DNA of 62,898 nucleotides from contig CANRPO010000020.1 of NCBI GenBank assembly GCA_947632515.1, positions 1-62,898 of the forward strand. Direction: 5' to 3'. Made by a program: the position numbers and the translations under genes. This stretch comes from an uncultured Lachnospiraceae bacterium (lineage in GTDB: Bacteria > Bacillota > Clostridia > Lachnospirales > Lachnospiraceae). This document shows, in pieces, positions 37,020 through 45,114 of the stretch. Within the stretch, counting starts at the first letter, position 1. Every line of letters starts with the position of its first letter. The notes under the pieces are model-generated. The model saw only the letters and a program-made list of their open reading frames with translations. It made no database searches and was not told the DNA's origin.

Positions 37020-38651
37020 ATGGACATTCATTCTTTGGCTGAAAAGGCTATGAAGCGGGATTTGTCGGATATTGGGGCGATGGTGGACGCTTTTGACACG
37101 CTGGTGGAGCTGGGGGCCGAGGATTTTACGGAGGCGCACCGTCTCAATAAGGATCTGCGGAGGATGGCGGGGCGGTATGCCAAGGAACAGGACAGCGAGG
37201 AATTTATGGGGGTGTATAAGAAGAGCTTGCTGTTTGACGCACCGTGGGAGTTTGATGCCTATATGCGCTACACCGAATGGGACAGGGAGCCGAAGGCGAG
37301 GTTTTGGATGCCGAGGCGAAAGATACTTGAGGGGCGGTTCAGGATCGCTACGCAGATAGACGAGTTTATAAACGACGGCTCGCTGTTTTTGGGCATATGC
37401 GCCCCTCCGGGTGTTGGGAAGTCCACGCTGATAAAATTCTTGCTGTCGTTTATCTTCGGCAGATTTCCGAAGTCGGCAAATATGTACGTCTCTTACGCCG
37501 ACGGCATGGTGAAGATGATGTACGACAGTGTGCGGAGCATCATAACGGACAAAAACGAGTACAAATTTGCAGACGTGTTCCCTGACGCGGCAAATCCGAA
37601 ATGCTCTGCCGAATACTCAACGATCTCCTGCCGCAACGACGGGGATTTCCCCACCCTGGGGCTTGTGTCCTTGGGCGGGTCTGTCACCGGGCGCACGAGG
37701 GCAAACAAATTCCTTGTGACGGACGACCTGGTTAAAAACTCCGAGATGGCGAGAAGCCCTGATCGGCTGGAGAAATTGAACGCCGATTATAAGAGTACGC
37801 TTACCACCCGTATGATAGGCGACGAGGTAAAGCAGATCATGCTCGGTACGGTCTGGTCTTACTATGACCCCATATCCGATATGCGGCGCAAGCATGAGGA
37901 CGACCCACGGTATAAGTTTATTATACTGCCCGTGTGCGACGAGGCGGGGCACAGCAATTTTGAATACGACCACCCGGACAACTACACTGACAAGAAGATC
38001 GCGGACATAAAGGCGACGATTGACCCGGTGGATTTTTCCTGCCTCTACTTACAGCAGGGTATTCAAAAAGAGGGCCTTGCGTTCCCGTCTGACCTTTTGC
38101 AGACCTACAACGGAGTCTTGCCGGAGGGAGAGCCGGACAACATTCTGTTTTACTGCGACGTGGCCTTTGGCGGCGGGGACTACCTTTCAATGCCAATATT
38201 CTACATATACGGCGAGGACGTTTATATTCCCGACGTTATATACGACAAGGGGTTTAAGACCGTGACACAGCCACGTGTAGTGGGGAAAATACTGCGGCAC
38301 AAGGTGCGCATGGGGCGGTTTGAGGCAAACAACGGTGGCGACGCTTATAGAGATGATATTTCAGACGCACTCAAAAAAGCCGGGTACAGCATCAATCTGA
38401 CAGCGAAAAAAGCGCCGAGTACACAGTCAAAGATGTCCCGCGTTGAACAGCACGTTACCACCATACGGGGCTTTTACTTTTTGGACGAAAAGCTCCGTGA
38501 TGATGACTACCGGCGGTTTATGAACGACCTGACCATGTTCAGCTTTACGGGAGAGAATAAGCACGACGACGCGCCGGACAGTCTTGCCGGTTTTTGCGAT
38601 TATCGGAATTGGGGACTGAACACGCTGGAGGTTTTCAGACGCCCATTCTGA
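37020..38651 (+). CDS. terL: Terminase large subunit
   Basis: 543 residues from ATG 37020 behind GGGAGGG. ATPase Walker A GICAPPGVGKST (125-136), Walker B-like FLVTDDLVKN, C-motif-like MLGTVWS. The RNase-H-like nuclease carries Asp in CDVAFGGGDYLS and DDAPDSLAGF. It packages DNA into proheads and cuts it. It belongs with portal and head genes downstream, from which it is separated by the RNA region 38716-39589. Confidence 0.93.
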   Translation: MDIHSLAEKAMKRDLSDIGAMVDAFDTLVELGAEDFTEAHRLNKDLRRMAGRYAKEQDSEEFMGVYKKSLLFDAPWEFDAYMRYTEWDREPKARFWMPRRKILEGRFRIATQIDEFINDGSLFLGICAPPGVGKSTLIKFLLSFIFGRFPKSANMYVSYADGMVKMMYDSVRSIITDKNEYKFADVFPDAANPKCSAEYSTISCRNDGDFPTLGLVSLGGSVTGRTRANKFLVTDDLVKNSEMARSPDRLEKLNADYKSTLTTRMIGDEVKQIMLGTVWSYYDPISDMRRKHEDDPRYKFIILPVCDEAGHSNFEYDHPDNYTDKKIADIKATIDPVDFSCLYLQQGIQKEGLAFPSDLLQTYNGVLPEGEPDNILFYCDVAFGGGDYLSMPIFYIYGEDVYIPDVIYDKGFKTVTQPRVVGKILRHKVRMGRFEANNGGDAYRDDISDALKKAGYSINLTAKKAPSTQSKMSRVEQHVTTIRGFYFLDEKLRDDDYRRFMNDLTMFSFTGENKHDDAPDSLAGFCDYRNWGLNTLEVFRRPF

Positions 38652-38715
38652 TAATATTTGACAATATACGAAAATATATGAAAAGTTCTGAAAACAAATA
38701 TTTTTTAATTATATA

Positions 38716-38744
38716 TTGCATTTTACGTGGAAATATGTTATGAT
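38716..38744 (+). promoter_or_regulatory. Promoter of the late structured RNA
   Basis: TTGCAT (38716-38721), 17-bp spacer, TATGAT (38739-38744) within an AT-rich block after terL. The start site would be near 38751, at the left edge of the hairpin-rich region. Confidence 0.6.
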
Positions 38745-38750
38745 TATTTT

Positions 38751-39515
38751 GTAGAGATAGAATTGTGGTGACACCTCCTTATTTCACTCGCCTCCCGCTG
38801 GGCGGGATTAGTACAGCGGGCGACTCCTTCCATGCGGGGTCTTACGCATGAGGCCCCGCAACTTAAAACAGTGACCAACACGCCTCTCAACGATGCGGAC
38901 CACGTCGGGTCATTTCAGTTAAACCACGCCATAGCGGTAAGCCTCCCAATATTCGGGAAGTGCTGAGCCTATGGGGTTTAGAGACCCCGGCACGGTTTAT
39001 AGTGCCGAATGTGTGCGGTGGCGGAATAGACACGCCATGCAGGAATGTGTGGGACGTGGTAAAGCGTGTTGTCTCGCAATCGAGGCCCACGCAAAAGTAG
39101 ACGCACGAAGGGTATTGGCGCAGGGCAAGTCTGTCACAGTCAAACCTATTGGGGTTAAGAAGCTACCCCGGACGGGAATAAATCTCGACAGTAACTGCTC
39201 AGCGTTTGCGTGGTGCAAATCCACGCCCGCACACTTTATATGCTGGGGACGGTTCTGAAAAATGGGGGTTCAACTCCCTCGGCCAGCTCCGATGCGTATA
39301 AAAACGAAAAGGTCTACGTAGGGCTTTGTTGCTGGGTGGCGTAGCTAACCGTCCAGCGCAATGTAAAAATGTCTCCGTTCGGCGCATGAACCGGGCGGAG
39401 GCGCGTATGGGACGTGTGCCGTTGCGGCAAGGGCTGGCCAGCTACAATGGGGTACACAACGCAGAGAGGTCGAGAGGGAGAGTATCTGCTGACAACTCGG
39501 AAAGACGGGCAATAT
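38751..39515 (+). ncRNA. Large structured RNA candidate (GOLLD/ROOL-like context)
   Basis: About 765 nt without a credible ORF or ribosome site but dense in stems: CCCGCTG/CAGCGGG (38793-38821), GCGGGG/CCCCGC (38835-38859), TTCCCGAAT-type hairpin near 38945, GGGGT/ACCCC, GGCAC/GTGCC, and a long-range 8-bp pair GTGTGCGG (39011-39018)/CCGCACAC (39227-39234) closing a multi-branch domain. A T-arm-like GGGGGTTCAACTCCC lies at 39264-39278 between GCTGG and CCAGC. A promoter precedes it and a tRNA ends it. Large phage RNAs GOLLD and ROOL have this size and tRNA proximity. Membership is not proven. Confidence 0.6.
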
Positions 39516-39589
39516 ACCGCTGTCGTATAAAGGCAGTATAACAGGCTTTGAACCTGTGGGCGATGGATCGTTACCATCCGGCGGTGCCA
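39516..39589 (+). tRNA. tRNA-Gln(UUG), phage-encoded, unusual T-loop
   Basis: A 74-nt cloverleaf. Acceptor ACCGCTG/CGGCGGT (one G-U), D-arm GTAT/GTAT with two wobble ends and GG in the loop, anticodon arm ACAGG-CTTTGAA-CCTGT (anticodon TTG), 4-nt variable loop, T-arm GATGG-ATCGTTA-CCATC, discriminator G and encoded CCA. The T-loop has A54 and T58 instead of T54 and A58, so it may be atypical or function inside the RNA upstream. G73 fits Gln. Confidence 0.7.
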
Positions 39590-39728
39590 GAGCGCCAAGC
39601 GGGCGAGGAAGCGCGAGAAGTTAAGTGCCGGTGATATTGCCCTGCAATCACTCCCGGTGGCTGATGATAAGACGCAGCGCGGCGCTCATTATAGAAATCC
39701 AATGCTTCAGTTTTAGGAGAGAAACGCA

Positions 39729-39980
39729 ATGATTGAAGTTATCAAAAATGGCAAGGAAAAGACCTATTATGCCAAATGTTCCAAGTGCGGCACGGAAATG
39801 AAATATCTCTACAGCGATGTGAATGTCGAAAAGCCAAGCCATGGAATTGGGCTTGAGAGCAGATACATTATTTGCCCTGTCTGCGGAGATTTTATTTCCG
39901 TGAATCTCATGACAGAGGAAGAGGTCAAGAAGTGTATGGAGAATGGGTCTGCAAGATACGGATATACCTGTTGCTGCTGA
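39729..39980 (+). CDS. Zinc-ribbon protein
   Basis: 83 residues behind TTAGGAGAG. IEVIKNGKEKTYYAKCSKCG, ICPVCGDFISVNLM, then a Cys-rich end YGYTCCC. Related to the paired proteins at 43519 and 43722 (same opening MI.VI..G / MKII.HG and two Cys pairs). Function is unknown. Confidence 0.65.
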   Translation: MIEVIKNGKEKTYYAKCSKCGTEMKYLYSDVNVEKPSHGIGLESRYIICPVCGDFISVNLMTEEEVKKCMENGSARYGYTCCC

Positions 39981-40037
39981 CAGTTTATCGAAATATTGTG
40001 GTTTGCCGGAAGCATTCCGGGTGTAAGCGCAAATGAA

Positions 40038-40193
40038 ATGCGAGGCGGTGATACTCTGAAACACCAATTATCCGAAAAGGACGTAGCCGCCATTGAGAAG
40101 GCAATCAATCACGCAGGCGCGACAGAGGCAACCGTTAAGGTCGAAAAAGGCGAGGTCGTGGTGCTGATGGTGGAGAAGAAGAAAATATCGTAA
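40038..40193 (+). CDS. Small protein, uncertain start
   Basis: 51 residues from ATG 40038: LKHQLSEKDVAAIEKAINHA then ATVKVEKGEVVVLMVEKKK, helix plus beta hairpin. A TTG 14 codons upstream also opens the frame, and GAGGCGGTGAT lies just inside, so the true start may be the CTG/AAA region. Function is unknown. Confidence 0.45.
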   Translation: MRGGDTLKHQLSEKDVAAIEKAINHAGATEATVKVEKGEVVVLMVEKKKIS

Positions 40194-40234
40194 GCGGTGC
40201 GGAAGACATTCAAACTCTGGAGTTTTGGAAAGGC

Positions 40235-40621
40235 GTGTGTTGCAAAGTGGATAATGAAAGTGAACTCACTCTTGACAATCTTATTAGAGCGCTGGGCGAA
40301 ACGCTTTGTACGTTTAACTGGGAAAAGGAGATTTTTTATGTTTATCGTGCCATAAAAGCGCAAACGACGCCGGAAAATGGTTCGGAGTGGGCGCAAAAGC
40401 CTGATGGTTTTTACGATGTTGAGGACGATGGAGAATCGTATCGGTTACAGCTTATTTGGTCTTTGACCGTTTGTATTTTTGGCGATTATGGCGTATCTCC
40501 AAGAGTCGGATGGATTGAACGAAAGGAAGACGCACTTAGATTTCTGAGAAAGCTGATGCTTGGATGGAATGTCCTTGACGATGAGAGCGACGAAGATTAC
40601 GAACCATGGAATAAAGATTGA
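40235..40621 (+). CDS. Unknown protein, uncertain start
   Basis: 128 residues from GTG 40235. The frame is open and coding-like upstream (AEDIQTLEFWKGVCC) with no good start codon, hinting at an upstream start or frameshift with the 40038 ORF. ELTLDNLIRALGETLCTFNW, YRLQLIWSLTVCIFGDYGVS, WNVLDDESDEDYEPW. Function is unknown. Confidence 0.5.
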   Translation: MCCKVDNESELTLDNLIRALGETLCTFNWEKEIFYVYRAIKAQTTPENGSEWAQKPDGFYDVEDDGESYRLQLIWSLTVCIFGDYGVSPRVGWIERKEDALRFLRKLMLGWNVLDDESDEDYEPWNKD

Positions 40622-40632
40622 ATAAAAAAGCG

Positions 40633-40706
40633 CCAACGCACTGGCGTTGGAAGAGAGGACCACGGGGTCAGTTATCGAGGAATACTCGATAGCTGGCCCT
40701 TTTTTG
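40633..40706 (+). ncRNA. Two-hairpin RNA element, copy 2 (before portal)
   Basis: Hairpin 1 is CCAACGC-ACTG-GCGTTGG. After 11 nt hairpin 2 is GGGTCA/TGGCCC enclosing TATCGAG/CTCGATA with GT/GC between stems, followed by TTTTTTG. Same architecture as 36933-37006, with sequence-different but paired arms. Confidence 0.6.
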
Positions 40707-40832
40707 TGTTTAAGGGGTCCCCGGCGGGCCGTGGCCCGTTGGGGAGAGGACGAACGAACCGTGCGCCTGAACCATGCCGCTTGCGGCGCGGTGAGGCTAA
40801 GCCGGTTCTGTGAGGACGAAGGAGGTGAGCCA

Positions 40833-42392
40833 GTGGACGAGGATATGGATATGGAGCAGGAAGAGCGGGAGGTCGTGCCGAGGGGTATCAAAAGCTCCAA
40901 CGCCAAGGTCCGGGACGCTACGCTGGCTACGCCGGTGCTGGACGGTCGTCAAATTATCTATACCGATGCGGAGGCCATCACGGCGGCTAATGTCGTAGAA
41001 GTGGTGAATGACGCACTCATGGTCCACATGGGCAACCGGGCGGAAATCGAGTACCTTCATCAATACCTCCGTGGGAACCAGCCTATTCTTGACCGCGTGA
41101 AGGACGTTCGCCCGGAAATCTGCAACACCATCGTCGTCAACCGCGCCAACGAGATCGTCACCTTCAAGACCAGCAACTTCCTTGGCGAGCCTTTGCAGTA
41201 CGTCTCCCGCGGGAGCGACAAGGCGGTGCCGGAGGCTATTGAAAAGCTCAACTCCATGATGATGAGCGAGAACAAGGCCAGTAAGGACATGGACCTGGCT
41301 TACTGGATGTTCACTTGCGGCGTGGGGTATCGGCTTGTCTTGCGGGACAAGGCCGAGGCGTACATGGCGGATGAGCTTTACGACGAGGCGCCTTTTGAGA
41401 TATATACCCTCGACCCTCGCAATACCTTCATTATCCGCCGGAACGACGTGACGGAGCGGGTGCTGGCCGGGGTGACGTTCACCTTCAAGGACGATTACAC
41501 GGTGAAGTACACTGTCTACACCGCTGATGCCACCTACTATCTCACCGGCTCCATGCTGTCCGCCGGGAAGCTGGACCGGGTTGTGACGCACAATTTCGGT
41601 ATGGTGCCGATTATTGAGTACCCCTGCAACGCCCTGCGGATGGGGGCCTTTGAGATAGTCATTGACCTTCTGGACGCCATCAACACCACGGAGAGCAACA
41701 GGCTTGACGGGGTGGAGCAGTTTATTCAGGCGCTCATGGTGTTCGAGAATGTGGACATCGACGAGGGACAGTTTGAAATGCTCCGGGACAAGGGCGCTAT
41801 TAAGATTTCGAGCCGGGACGGGTTGACCAGCCGGGTCTATTACCTGAACGAGCAGCTTGACCAGGGGCAGACCCAGACGCTCATTGACGACATGTATCAG
41901 ATGGTGCTCCAAATTGTGGGGATGCCGTCTCAGGGGAACGCCAACACCTCCGACAGTTCCAACAACGGGGCGGTCATCATGAAAAACGGCTGGTGGAACG
42001 CCGAGGCCCGCGCCAAAGAGACCGAGGGAATGTGGCGCAAGGCCGAGACGAAGTTTTTGAAGATAGTCCTCAAGATATGCCGGGAGGTCAACGCCTTTGA
42101 CCTGCGTATTTCCGACATACTCATGAAGTTCCTGAGAAGGAGCTACGAAGATAAAATGTCGAAAATTCAGGGGTTATCGATGCTCCTTGGGGCAAAGGTT
42201 CCTCCCCTATTGGCTTTCCAGATTGCCGAGGTCGTGCCGGACAGCGAGACGGCGGCGAAGCAGTACGAGGCGTATCAGGAGGAGCAGGAGGCTAAACTGT
42301 TGGCGGAGATGGAGGGGACACAGAGACGACAGGCCAATGGGGACAACGCCAATAATGGAGATAATATGCAGGAGGGCATCGCAAATGACTGA
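40833..42392 (+). CDS. Portal protein (SPP1-type)
   Basis: 519 residues from GTG 40833 behind GAAGGAGGTGAG; the frame is open 62 codons upstream but that part covers the RNA element. TNFL-type core: VRPEICNTIVVNRANEIVTF, GVGYRLVLRDKAEAYMADEL, TLDPRNTFIIRRND, DAINTTESNRLDGVEQFIQA, DDMYQMVLQIVGMPSQGN. It forms the dodecameric ring for DNA passage and is the docking site of terminase. Confidence 0.88.
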   Translation: MDEDMDMEQEEREVVPRGIKSSNAKVRDATLATPVLDGRQIIYTDAEAITAANVVEVVNDALMVHMGNRAEIEYLHQYLRGNQPILDRVKDVRPEICNTIVVNRANEIVTFKTSNFLGEPLQYVSRGSDKAVPEAIEKLNSMMMSENKASKDMDLAYWMFTCGVGYRLVLRDKAEAYMADELYDEAPFEIYTLDPRNTFIIRRNDVTERVLAGVTFTFKDDYTVKYTVYTADATYYLTGSMLSAGKLDRVVTHNFGMVPIIEYPCNALRMGAFEIVIDLLDAINTTESNRLDGVEQFIQALMVFENVDIDEGQFEMLRDKGAIKISSRDGLTSRVYYLNEQLDQGQTQTLIDDMYQMVLQIVGMPSQGNANTSDSSNNGAVIMKNGWWNAEARAKETEGMWRKAETKFLKIVLKICREVNAFDLRISDILMKFLRRSYEDKMSKIQGLSMLLGAKVPPLLAFQIAEVVPDSETAAKQYEAYQEEQEAKLLAEMEGTQRRQANGDNANNGDNMQEGIAND

Positions 42393-42897
42393 CGCCGATT
42401 GGAATTTTGCGCTAATCCCTTTAATCAGGGATTTAGAAAATACCTTTAACTGTGAAAGTCATTTGGACTTAAAAAGCCTCACATATACATTTTCGAGAAA
42501 AGATAGGCCCGATTTGCTGGTTGACCAAGAGGAAATTGAAAAGAATATGCGTGGCTTGGGAGACGCAAATAATCCGCTGATAAGATTATTCAGAGATTGG
42601 GCTGATGGGAGAACACAAAAAACAGCGGGGCAAGCAAAGGGATGCTCCACTCTTGCATCAGACATACTTCTCTCTTTGAGCGGCGAGAGCCTTGATGTCA
42701 ACAAAGACGTTGATGGAAATATCTGCGTTGCGTATCGGTGCGCGGACGTAAAGGACGGGATAGCCCTTGTTGGGATGTGCGGCAGAGCAACGAGCTTTGA
42801 AAGTGCCTGTGAGGACTACTTAAAGCAGATACGGGGAAAGACCCTTGTTTTCAATGCGGAGTCTCCATCGAGGTATGAAGTGAAGGTGCTGGGGTGA
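42385..42897 (+). CDS. Unknown head-region protein
   Basis: 170 residues from ATG 42385, overlapping portal by 8 bp. FALIPLIRDLENTFNCESHL, LFRDWADGRTQKTAGQAKGC, SGESLDVNKDVDGNICVAYR. Not a known structural protein; perhaps an inserted accessory gene between portal and the minor head protein. Confidence 0.6.
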   Translation: MTDADWNFALIPLIRDLENTFNCESHLDLKSLTYTFSRKDRPDLLVDQEEIEKNMRGLGDANNPLIRLFRDWADGRTQKTAGQAKGCSTLASDILLSLSGESLDVNKDVDGNICVAYRCADVKDGIALVGMCGRATSFESACEDYLKQIRGKTLVFNAESPSRYEVKVLG

Positions 42898-43508
42898 TGC
42901 AGGACATCTACGCCCTGTCGGATAAGACCATCCGGCGGCTCAATAAGCTGGCGATACGGCGGTTCCGGGACACTGAGAAAAAGTGCGGTGCTGGGCTTAT
43001 GCCCTTTGATGAACTCACAATAATTCGTGAGGTTCGGCAGCTCTATGCGGACCTCGACGCAGACAACCGCAAGGCGTTTCTGGAGCTGGCGGGGAGTGTC
43101 TACAATGGGACAACCCCGCATGGGGACGTGAAGCCCGACCAATTCTGGCTGATGGCACTCTTGAAAGAGTACAGCCCTGTTACGAAGTACGTCTACGAAA
43201 ACGAGGTCAACCGTAAGCGGGACTACACCACGGAGGCGGTGATTGCCGCTGTGGATAAGTCGAAGGAGTTTAAGCGGGGGCTGCTGTACTGGGGGAAATT
43301 CGTATCGGCATACAGCGACATTGTGGCGGACGAGGCGGCGCTTCAGGCGTTCAAGGATGCCGGGGTCAAGCGGGTGCGCTGGATAACCGAGGGCGACAAT
43401 AAAGTGTGTGACGAGTGCCACGACAGGCACGGGGAGATTTATCCGATTGATGATATACCGCCCAAACCACACGTTGGTTGTCGGTGCAGGTTGGAAGCGG
43501 TGAAGTGA
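42897..43508 (+). CDS. Minor head protein (SPP1 gp7 / Mu F-like)
   Basis: 203 residues. C-terminal signature VRWITEGDNKVCDECHDRHG, then YPIDDIPPKPHVGCRCRLEA matches the phage Mu gpF-like minor head domain with its Cys/His cluster. These proteins bind portal and aid DNA ejection. ATG 42897 overlaps the previous stop; a GTG is just before it. Confidence 0.85.
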   Translation: MQDIYALSDKTIRRLNKLAIRRFRDTEKKCGAGLMPFDELTIIREVRQLYADLDADNRKAFLELAGSVYNGTTPHGDVKPDQFWLMALLKEYSPVTKYVYENEVNRKRDYTTEAVIAAVDKSKEFKRGLLYWGKFVSAYSDIVADEAALQAFKDAGVKRVRWITEGDNKVCDECHDRHGEIYPIDDIPPKPHVGCRCRLEAVK

Positions 43509-43518
43509 GGAACGGGAT

Positions 43519-43725
43519 ATGAAAATCATTCAGCATGGCGATCTGAGCAGACTGAGCCTTGTGAAGCGGTTTCGATGCGCTCTATGCGGGTGTGTGTTTG
43601 AGGCCAGCGAGTTTGAATATTTGCCAACGCCCTCCGCATGGAAGAACACATACAATATGCCCGGCACGGACTTTATGGCAAAATGCCCGGAGTGCGGCTC
43701 CTTTGTCAGCGAGGAAAACCGATGA
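43519..43725 (+). CDS. Zinc-ribbon protein, tandem copy A
   Basis: 68 residues: KIIQHGDLSRLSLVKRFRCA, LCGCVFEASEFEYL, KCPECGSFVSEENR. Very similar in layout to the next gene (copy B), so a tandem duplication. The family is widespread among phage head genes; function is unknown. Confidence 0.65.
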   Translation: MKIIQHGDLSRLSLVKRFRCALCGCVFEASEFEYLPTPSAWKNTYNMPGTDFMAKCPECGSFVSEENR

Positions 43726-43916
43726 AAATTATCAAGCACGGAAAGAAGCCGGAACCTGTCAATCCCGTAAAGCGGTTTGAGTGTCCACATTGCGGGTGCG
43801 TGTTTGAAGTGGACGGAAACGAGTACAGTATTTCCTTTGTTACGATAGTCCAGCATGAGTATCACGCACAATGCCCGGAGTGCGACGCTGTTGCGAATGA
43901 GGTGACGACGCGGTGA
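43722..43916 (+). CDS. Zinc-ribbon protein, tandem copy B
   Basis: 64 residues: KIIKHGKKPEPVNPVKRFEC, PHCGCVFEVDGNEYSIS, QCPECDAVANEVTTR. Paralog of the previous gene, overlapping it by 4 bp. Function is unknown. Confidence 0.65.
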   Translation: MKIIKHGKKPEPVNPVKRFECPHCGCVFEVDGNEYSISFVTIVQHEYHAQCPECDAVANEVTTR

Positions 43917-44095
43917 TTGACGGGGAAAGAGTAACCTCATCCACTTTCCACGGCTGGGACGTGCGGGAATTTCTGCAAACGGTTGACCGTGTTCTGTCCA
44001 AAGGGGACAGGGCGGAGCTGATACCCGTTAAAGACGGCGTGAAAGTGGTAAAGGTGAAAAGGGAGACGATTCAAAGTGATGGAAGAAAAATGTGA
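43913..44095 (+). CDS. Small protein, unknown
   Basis: 60 residues from GTG 43913 overlapping the previous stop. VTSSTFHGWDVREFLQTVDR, AELIPVKDGVKVVKVKRE. Helix plus beta strands. Overlaps the next gene by 17 bp. Confidence 0.55.
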   Translation: MIDGERVTSSTFHGWDVREFLQTVDRVLSKGDRAELIPVKDGVKVVKVKRETIQSDGRKM

Positions 44096-44273
44096 AACTT
44101 GCAAGTCTTATTCCAAACTCCGATATGGCGGAGAGGACGAACAAGGGGAGCATTGGTTTTGCCGGAAAGACCGTTGCGTCTACTGTATGGCAGTGCGTCC
44201 GATGTGCCCAGATTACGAAAACGGGCCGAATGACGGCGGTAAACACGAAACGGACGAGGATTACGAAGATTAG
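44079..44273 (+). CDS. Cys-rich small protein
   Basis: 64 residues from ATG 44079. KCETCKSYSKLRYGGEDEQG, HWFCRKDRCVYCMAVRPMCP: six or more Cys/His for metal binding, acidic tail HETDEDYED. Function is unknown. Confidence 0.6.
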   Translation: MEEKCETCKSYSKLRYGGEDEQGEHWFCRKDRCVYCMAVRPMCPDYENGPNDGGKHETDEDYED

Positions 44274-44291
44274 AAATTGAATATCGTTCCT

Positions 44292-44358
44292 CCCTTTAAG
44301 CGTTAAGGGGGAAGGGCCGAGCGGGGTCAACTACTGAGAAATCGGTAGCTGGCCCCGC
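44292..44358 (+). ncRNA. Two-hairpin RNA element, copy 3 (before scaffold)
   Basis: Hairpin 1 is CCCTTTAA-GCG-TTAAGGGG. Hairpin 2 is GCGGGGTCA/TGGCCCCGC with inner TACTGA/TCGGTA (one G-U) and an AC/GC internal loop. No T-run follows (CCTTTCG), so simple termination does not explain all copies. The gap 44359-44504 to the scaffold gene has no ORF. Confidence 0.6.
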
Positions 44359-44504
44359 CTTTCGTATTTCCCGGCTTTTGCCGATAAATAGCCGCCAGAG
44401 ACGGCGGAATATAAGTTTCGCAAAACTGCGGAGATGCAGTATAAAAGCGCACAAATTTTGGGGCAGAGAAGCCCGACAGAAAAACGCAAAGGAGATTTTG
44501 AACT

Positions 44505-45092
44505 ATGGCAGAGACAGACGTGAAGGTAGACACCGCCGAGAACGTGGAGACCGCTGAGGTAGAGGCTCCCGCTGCGGACAAGCCCGTGGAGGACAGCCCG
44601 GAGGTGGCGAAGCTCAAGGCGGAAATCGCAAAGCACAAGGCGGCGTTGGACAAGGCCACCAAGGAGGCCGGGGAGTACAAGAAGCAGCTCCGGGCCTCGA
44701 AGTCTGCTGAGGAACAGCGGGCGGAGGAGGAGAAGGAGCGGCAGGAGGCCACGCAGCAGGAGCTTGAGACGCTTCGGAAGCAGTTTGCCGTGGCCAACAT
44801 CAGCAAGTCCGTCATGGGCCTTGTGGGAGATGAGGCGACCGCAAACACCATTGCCGAGGCACTTTACGGGGCGGCTGACGTGGACGCCGCGCTGGACGCT
44901 TTTAACAAGGCATGGACGGCCCGTGAGAAGCAGTTGAAGCTCCAGTACGGGAAAATACCCGCGCCGGAGGCCGGGGACGGCGGGCCGCAGGTATCGGCGG
45001 AGGCTTTTGCAAACATGGGCTACATGGAGCGTCTGGAGCTGAAACGCAAGTCCCCGGACACTTACAGAAAACTAACAATGGCGAAGCAATAA
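44505..45092 (+). CDS. Capsid scaffolding protein
   Basis: 195 residues, Ala/Glu/Lys-rich and almost wholly coiled-coil (PEVAKLKAEIAKHKAALDKA, QQELETLRKQFAVAN), located directly before the major capsid gene, as in GP20/DUF4355-type scaffolds. The C-terminal basic helix (RLELKRKSPDTYRKLTMAKQ) would bind the capsid. It is lost from the mature virion in relatives. Confidence 0.85.
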   Translation: MAETDVKVDTAENVETAEVEAPAADKPVEDSPEVAKLKAEIAKHKAALDKATKEAGEYKKQLRASKSAEEQRAEEEKERQEATQQELETLRKQFAVANISKSVMGLVGDEATANTIAEALYGAADVDAALDAFNKAWTAREKQLKLQYGKIPAPEAGDGGPQVSAEAFANMGYMERLELKRKSPDTYRKLTMAKQ

Positions 45093-45114
45093 CAAGTAAA
45101 GGAGAGATTTATTT

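Noticed and set aside
39011..39234. Intron-containing tRNA-Leu (GTGTGCGG/CCGCACAC acceptor, GGCGGAATAGACACGCC D-arm-like)
   Set aside because: No anticodon arm or variable arm can be placed, and the D-loop lacks the GG pair; treated as part of the large RNA.
38751..39515. Group I intron or tmRNA gene
   Set aside because: The tRNA-like stems exist, but I could not find intron P/Q/R/S elements, flanking exons or a tmRNA tag frame.
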